Source of the DNA: Xenopus tropicalis
Taxonomy: Eukaryota; Chordata; Amphibia; Anura; Pipidae
Length of the DNA stretch: 64,000 nt
NCBI RefSeq assembly: GCF_000004195.4
Contig: NC_030679.2
Span: forward strand, 34,027,712-34,091,711
Direction: 5' to 3'
In this document: positions 58,739 to 64,000 of the stretch, one piece after another
How positions within the stretch are numbered: position 1 is the stretch's first letter
Layout of the letters: each line of letters begins with the position of its first letter
Notes under the pieces: generated by a model
Told to the model about the DNA's origin: nothing
The model's database searches: none
The model's input: only the letters and a program-made list of their open reading frames with translations
Program-made: the position numbers and the translations under genes

Positions 58739-59628
58739 TAAATTTTCTATCAAAGTAGGACTGAAATGTCTTCTAAAGTTTTCAAAATTATTAGACCTAC
58801 CATGGTGGTAACTGGAAATCATTTGGGTCAGGAAGGGATGGGATGAATGTAAAATTGTTTCAGTCACTCCTAGTCTCTCAAGCTAAGCCTGTTGGGTGCT
58901 GGGTGTTAGTGGGGGATTGATACACAGAAAATGCTGAAAATACATGCCCAAGGCCCCTGAGGTTTATTGCATCATATGCCTGTTTCAAGATCCCAAGGCT
59001 AGAGAGTATATATGTTTTCCTTCTTTCTGTGCCTTAATTGGTTGAATGCCTCCTTTGTTTTCTTTTTGCCTCTATCAGGACCATTATAAAGAGGGCTGAA
59101 GTTAGGGGACTGTGGAGCAGATGGAGCAAACTTTATTCAGGTATTTGTATCAGATGGTTAACCATTGTCCGCCTTTTAACTTTTTTTACATAGATCAGTA
59201 TCAAGCACTTTTATACTGAAAAGAAGGTGGTAACATGTTGTCCTGTACCATACTATGGTGCACTGGGTAAACCACATGGTGTCAAAACACGACTAGAACC
59301 ATCTTTATGTGGGAGGGTAAAACTGCTCCAAAATAGCATCACATTTATACCTGTTGATTTTTTAGCTAAAGGCAACCTCCATAGGAAAGGAATGTATTAC
59401 AGTTAAGGGATTAAATGTGTGAGAAATGATAATTGCTGTTTAACAAGCATTTGTTGCACCAAGTATTTAACCTTCAGTCAAAAAACAACATTATTGTTCA
59501 TGGGTATGAATAAACTTTATGTACAAATGTAACTGAAAATATATTTTCTACAGGGGGCAGCTGTGTATGCAATTCTCAAATTTCACAGCAATATGAAGGT
59601 ACCACATTCAAGTGCTAGGGTCTCCATT
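58739..59628. other. Intronic DNA, nothing recognised
   Basis: No gene or named repeat. Confidence 0.35.
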
Positions 59629-59943
59629 AGGGATACCCAGCCAGTGGCTCTGGAGCAACATGTTGCTCACTACCCCCTTTAATGTTGTTCCCAGCGGCCT
59701 CAAAGCAGTGCTTATTTTTTAGTTCCTGACTTGAACTCAAGTTTTGGTTGTATTAAAACCAGGTATACTGGCAAACAGGGCCTTATGTAGGCTGCAGTCC
59801 ACATAGGGGTTACAAATGGCCATTTATAGTCCTTATTTGTCACCCCAGGAACTCTTTGCTTTTTTTGCATGCTTGTGTTGCCTTTTAAATTTTTTAAATT
59901 TGAAGGGAGTTCACAGGTGAACAAAGGTTGGGAATGCCTGGTA
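59629..59943 (+). repeat. gtggctc fold-back repeat, copy C
   Basis: Opens agggatacccagccagtggc and closes aaaggttgggaatgcctggt, with gagcaacatgttgctcac, cagcggcctcaaagcagtgc and tccttatttgtcacccc inside. The minus-strand frame 59712-59978 is incidental. Confidence 0.78.
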
Positions 59944-61102
59944 TACACTATAAATTGATTAAACTCACAGCTCCTCATTATCTGATTTGTTCATTTGTTA
60001 AAGTACAAACACTGGTGGTGACAAGGCAGGCAATGTGGGCTTGTGTTATTTTGAGCCAAAATTTTATCTGACATTATAGAACACCAGAAAAATGATTATC
60101 TGAGGATACATATGTTAAGTAAAAACTGGAAAGCACACAGGATAACAGCCAAAACAACAGTTCAGTGCAGATGAGAGCTAAATGTAGGCATCTACATACC
60201 AGGAAGAGCTTACGGCAGCATCGCATGAGTAGTGCCAAATTATGCACTAATGGCAGAATGTATTAAAAGTCATAAACAGAATAAACATTCAAAAAAATTA
60301 AGAATATAAATTAGCATGTCACACTGTATTATTGTTGGTTTGGGAGTTATTGTATTGCAGTTTTTAATTGCCAGTATCTCTTTTTTAGGACCTGCTTGGC
60401 TTGAAGTGTATTTTTTTTTTGTTGTTGTTGCGAACAGTGTTTCTAATAAAACTTTTTATTACATACACAGTGCATTGGTGCAAAGTATAAATCTCTGTTA
60501 CACTGAAATAATCATCAGTGTCAGCAAAGAGATAAGTGTCCCCATATTTTTTAGGTTTTTCTATAAGTTATGTATGTTCAATTAGGGTTTTTATTGAAGG
60601 ACCAAGGGGTCACAGCCCACATTATCTGCTGTTCAATTGGGGACAATATATAATTCCTTTCATTTGTGGACATAAGGGGTTCTCTAGAGTACTGCACTTT
60701 TAGGCATTATAGTTTATGGTGTCTTGTAAAAGCAGGTTAACAGAGGCAGGTGTGTGTGAGACAGATCACTAGGAAGATATGTGAGGTGATGGGGATCTAG
60801 TCAATTGTATCAAAATTAGATTGGACAAAACTATAAGAACAATCTGATTTTTGCCACCTTTAACTGGTCCATTTAGTCAACAGATTCTTAGCTGTGACTG
60901 ACTTTGACTATATTTTACTGTAGTTGTTCAAACCCCTCCCCCCCTCCCACCTCACCTCAAGAAGTCCAAAGCACCAGATCTGGTTGACAGTCTATGCTGC
61001 TCATTTATCAGTGCCTAATTTTATGGAGTGGTAATAATGGTTACTGATTGATAAAAAAAAATATCAGACATTTAAGATTTAACAATTTATTTTTTGGGTT
61101 CC
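59944..61102. other. Intronic DNA, nothing recognised
   Basis: No gene or named repeat. The 89-codon frame at 60316-60585 has hydrophobic stretches but no start, splice or family support. Confidence 0.35.
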
Positions 61103-61110
61103 GTTGTTTC

Positions 61111-61383
61111 TAGGGATGCACTGAATTTAGGATTTGGTTGGGGATTCAGTAAAGATTATGCCTTTTTGCAGGGTTCGGCCGAATCCATTCTCCTGGCTGA
61201 ACCGGATCTGAAAAATCATTTGACTTTTTGCCACGTAAACACGGAAGTTGAAAATGTTTCCCTTCCGAAACCTAATAAGGATATGCTAATTAGGATTCGG
61301 ATTTGGCTAGGTATTCAGGCAAATCCTTTACGAAGGACTTGGGAGTTCGGCTGAATCCGAAAAAGTGGATTGTTGCATCCCTA
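61111..61383. mobile_element. hAT-like non-autonomous element, TAGGGATGCA family
   Basis: 273 bp. Begins tagggatgcactgaatttag and ends attgttgcatcccta; the inverted termini share about 10 bp. The 8-bp duplication gttgtttc (61103-61110 and 61384-61391) is perfect. The interior repeats ggattcg/cgaatcc-type words (ttcggccgaatcc, attcggatttgg), as in a repeat I recall from Xenopus. Confidence 0.9.
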
Positions 61384-61458
61384 GTTGTTTCATTGCAGCA
61401 TAAAAGAATAATTCATGCAATTTATCTCTACAAGTGCTACACATTGGAAAGTAAAGAT

Positions 61459-61849
61459 TAGTAATGAGCGATTCGCTTCGCCTTAAAATTCGCAAAACGG
61501 CAAGAAAATTTGTGAAACGGGGAAAAATTTGTGAAACGCATTTGTTGTGCGTTTCTTGGTCGCCCCACGTCTTTTTTATCACCTGCATCTATTTTTTGTT
61601 GTCTGCCGCTATTTTTTTGTTGCCCCCGGTTTTTTACGCGACCGCGCCTTTTTTTGTAGCGACCGTGCCAATTTTGACGCGACCGCGCCCCTTTTTAACG
61701 CAACTGCGCCCGATTTGATGTGCGACACAAAAGATCCGCGCAACAAATTTTTCCACTGCGAATTTTGACTGAAGTTTCGCAAAAATTCGACAAAATCCGG
61801 AAATTCGCTGCGAATTCATGCCTAGTAAATCACTAGTAAATCATCACTA
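61459..61849 (+). mobile_element. hAT-like MITE, copy 14
   Basis: 391 bp, from tagtaatgagcgattcgctt to aaatcatcacta, with a perfect 8-bp duplication gtaaagat (61451-61458 and 61850-61857). The interior shows the variant array of acgcgaccgcgcc and ttttgttgcccccgg units at 61560-61720. The 3' end has small duplications of ctagtaaatcac. Confidence 0.9.
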
Positions 61850-61857
61850 GTAAAGAT

Positions 61858-62559
61858 TCATAGACCACCAAGTTTGCCCAGTAGCAGTAACCCAGTAACT
61901 GTTTAATTTGGATATTTTAATAAATGACCAGACATTCATGGTTTTAATGGGAATGAGTTTAGTTATGGTTTCAAAAAACTCCAAAGCCATGAATATCAGA
62001 ATGTTGATAAATGGGCCTCCATGTCAAAACATGGTGAAATATGACTAAATCAATAGGAAATCACAAGCTGAGCTAAGCTTGATAAATAGACCCCTTACTT
62101 AAAGTGGACTATTTTTAGTGAGAATTTTAATATGAGAGTTCAAGTTTTCTGAATTAATATAATGTCTTAAGACATTTATTACTTATGCATATTTAAAATA
62201 AAAATCAACTTCTCTCTTTCATCTTTTACTGATAAAACAATATTATTCCATTTACAGGAGTGAAACTATTATTTTTAGATCGTTCCTCTGGCAGTTCTGT
62301 AAATTTGACCAACTTCATCTCATTAACATTTACAATAAATGCATCATTGTTGAATTCTTTTTTTTTTTCACTAGAAAAACAAAACAACATATTGCTAATG
62401 GAGTATTTTGCATTTGCTGTGAACTACTTATTGCATAAGTAAAGGAAATATAATTCTAAGCAACTTTCTAATATACATTAATTACTACATTTAAATAGTT
62501 TTTACATAAATGTAAAACACAGGGAGTGTTTGTTTACCCCTTTCTATTCTCTGGGTCTG
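61858..62559. other. Intronic DNA, nothing recognised
   Basis: No gene or named repeat. Confidence 0.35.
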
Positions 62560-62815
62560 ACTCTTGCAGGGAAAATATACCTCCTTTTTGGACATCAGCT
62601 CATGGGGGCGGGGCAGGCGGAGCTGTGGCATCGCGGGGCGAGGTTGAGACAGGATTGTGATGTCGGGGCTATGATTCGGCGATTGGCTGATCACCGTGCC
62701 AGTGTTACTGCCCAGTTTTCCAAATTAGGGAAGTCGGGCAGGAGGTTTTGACCTGGGCAGCCCTTTTGAAAACCGGGCTGTCAAGGTCAAAACCGGACAG
62801 GTGGCAACCTTAATT
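62560..62815. repeat. GC-rich interspersed repeat
   Basis: Abrupt GC-rich block (gcatcgcggggcgaggttg, gggggcggggcaggcggag). It ends aaaaccggacaggtggcaac, a phrase I recall from a dispersed Xenopus repeat. The 73-codon frame 62530-62751 lies inside it. A promoter is possible in principle, but nothing else supports one. Confidence 0.45.
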
Positions 62816-63567
62816 CCACACTTCTTTCTGTAACAGAGCTGCATTATTTTTGGTAAAGTGATCTCTGAGGGAGCACACAGCCCATCACTAAATGGTGGAT
62901 CAAGGGAAAGGATGTAAATGGGCAATATTTAATATTTCCAGTTTGATGAGATTCTTCAATAGGCCACTTAATATGATATAAACTATCTGTTGGTTAAGGA
63001 TTCATTCTGGGAGCATTACAGGCCCACATTGTAATGCAATCCCACCCTCCACCTTGCTCTATTGTGAAACGATGGATTCTGGAATTTGAAGTCTCTCTGT
63101 TTTCTGTAGAAGGTGATGCACAGAATCTCTAGAAAGCAGAGGGGCTTTCATTTCCACAGTCTATCACTTAATAATAGAAAAGATGAGGAAGGGTTTGGAT
63201 AAACTTTTGTTTATAAATAGAAGTTCAAATAGTGTTTATGCACCTTTTCTACATAAGCCCAGCTACTTACTGAACTGAATTGAACTCCTGTCAAAAAGGG
63301 AGTTATATTTTCCTTCTAAAACAAAATAGCAAGAGTCAGTTCTTCTCCAGGGCTGTTAATCAGCTGGCTTGTAGCATTTTTAAGCAGAGTGCAGATAATG
63401 TAAAGAGTAAGTCAAATACTGGCTTTAATAGCAATGGCTTATACAAAACCACTGAAAATGTGTAATGAATGTATATTGGAATGTTGCTTAGAATTACATT
63501 TTCATTCACTATGAAAAAAGAATGCTCAGGTGGAGAACTCCTTTAAGATTAAATTAAAAACAAACAC
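62816..63567. other. Intronic DNA, nothing recognised
   Basis: No gene or named repeat. Confidence 0.35.
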
Positions 63568-63872
63568 TAGTTATGAGTGAATCTGTTCCATTTTGCTTAG
63601 GCAAAAAATTTGCAAAACAACAGGAAAATTTGTGAAATGGCAAAAAATCAGTGAAATGCATTTGTCACGCTACTTTTTTGTCACCAATGTCTTTTTTTGA
63701 CACCCACTTCTTTTTTTTTTTGTCATCCATGTCCTTTTTTTTACGTGACCGCACCCATTTTGACATAACCACACCCAAGTTAAGTTAACATGACCACGCC
63801 CAATTGGTCACGCCCATGAGTTTTTTCACATTTTTCCACTGCGAATTTTCACTGAAGTTTCGCAATGCAATG
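63568..63872 (+). mobile_element. hAT-like MITE, copy 15, 3' end lost
   Basis: Starts tagttatgagtgaatctgtt and keeps the internal series ttttttgtcaccaatg, gtgaccgcacccattttg, catgaccacgcccaat. It stops after gcgaattttcactgaagttt without the terminal ctcatcacta. Many former CpGs are now TpG or CpA, indicating an older copy. Confidence 0.75.
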
Positions 63873-64000
63873 CAAGTAACATATTTAACTCCAAACACAG
63901 TGTAATTTCCCAGAAGTTCCACATAATTGTATCCAGAGTGGGACATTATGTTTAAGTTGCATTCTTGCTTTGATTGCATAATGTTTATAAAAATGGCGTC

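Noticed and set aside
62560..62815. Possible promoter (GC boxes such as gggggcggggc)
   Set aside because: Abrupt edges and a phrase known from dispersed repeats suggest a transposon fragment.

Overview
The window looks like vertebrate nuclear DNA from a clawed frog (Xenopus; species not resolved). It is AT-rich and non-coding for almost its whole length. It is packed with interspersed repeats of types I recognise from Xenopus: TTAA-flanked T2/Kolobok-like MITEs, hAT-like MITEs with 8-bp target duplications, several fold-back repeats, an SINE, a Tc1/mariner relic and LTR-retrotransposon relics. There is no operon structure, bacterial signal, CRISPR array or phage module.

The one coding segment I can defend is an internal exon on the minus strand at 25816-26054. 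It encodes the end of the cytoplasmic region and the transmembrane helix of a teneurin, most likely teneurin-2 (tenm2). Canonical splice sites bound it. The rest of the window is therefore best read as two introns of that gene: 26055-64000 lies upstream in the transcript and 1-25815 downstream. I found no other teneurin exon.

Layout. 1-7800: two fold-back or T2-type elements, a pyrimidine-rich tract, an SINE and AT-rich intron. 7800-9200: a 1.1-kb minisatellite with higher-order structure whose two halves are mirror images. 10-17 kb: hAT MITEs, a Tc1 transposase pseudogene, a 45-bp satellite and a conserved-element candidate. 17-25 kb: T2 copies, a local duplication and a gag-like fragment. 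25.8-26.1 kb: the exon. 27-32 kb: long (TA)n arrays with attached repeats, and a T2 element carrying a nested 69-bp hAT derivative. 33.0-33.9 kb: an internally deleted LTR retrotransposon with a perfect 5-bp target duplication. 35-64 kb: the densest transposon region, including most of the 15 copies of one hAT-like family.

I see no new multi-gene system. The most interesting material is transposon biology: a family of 15 non-autonomous hAT-like elements in 64 kb whose target duplications mostly fit the nTnnnnAn hAT pattern, several of which carry expanded internal arrays of about 20-bp units; nested insertions that give a relative chronology; and a mirrored minisatellite. Family assignments rest on terminal motifs, target duplications and remembered Xenopus repeats. 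No database search was possible.
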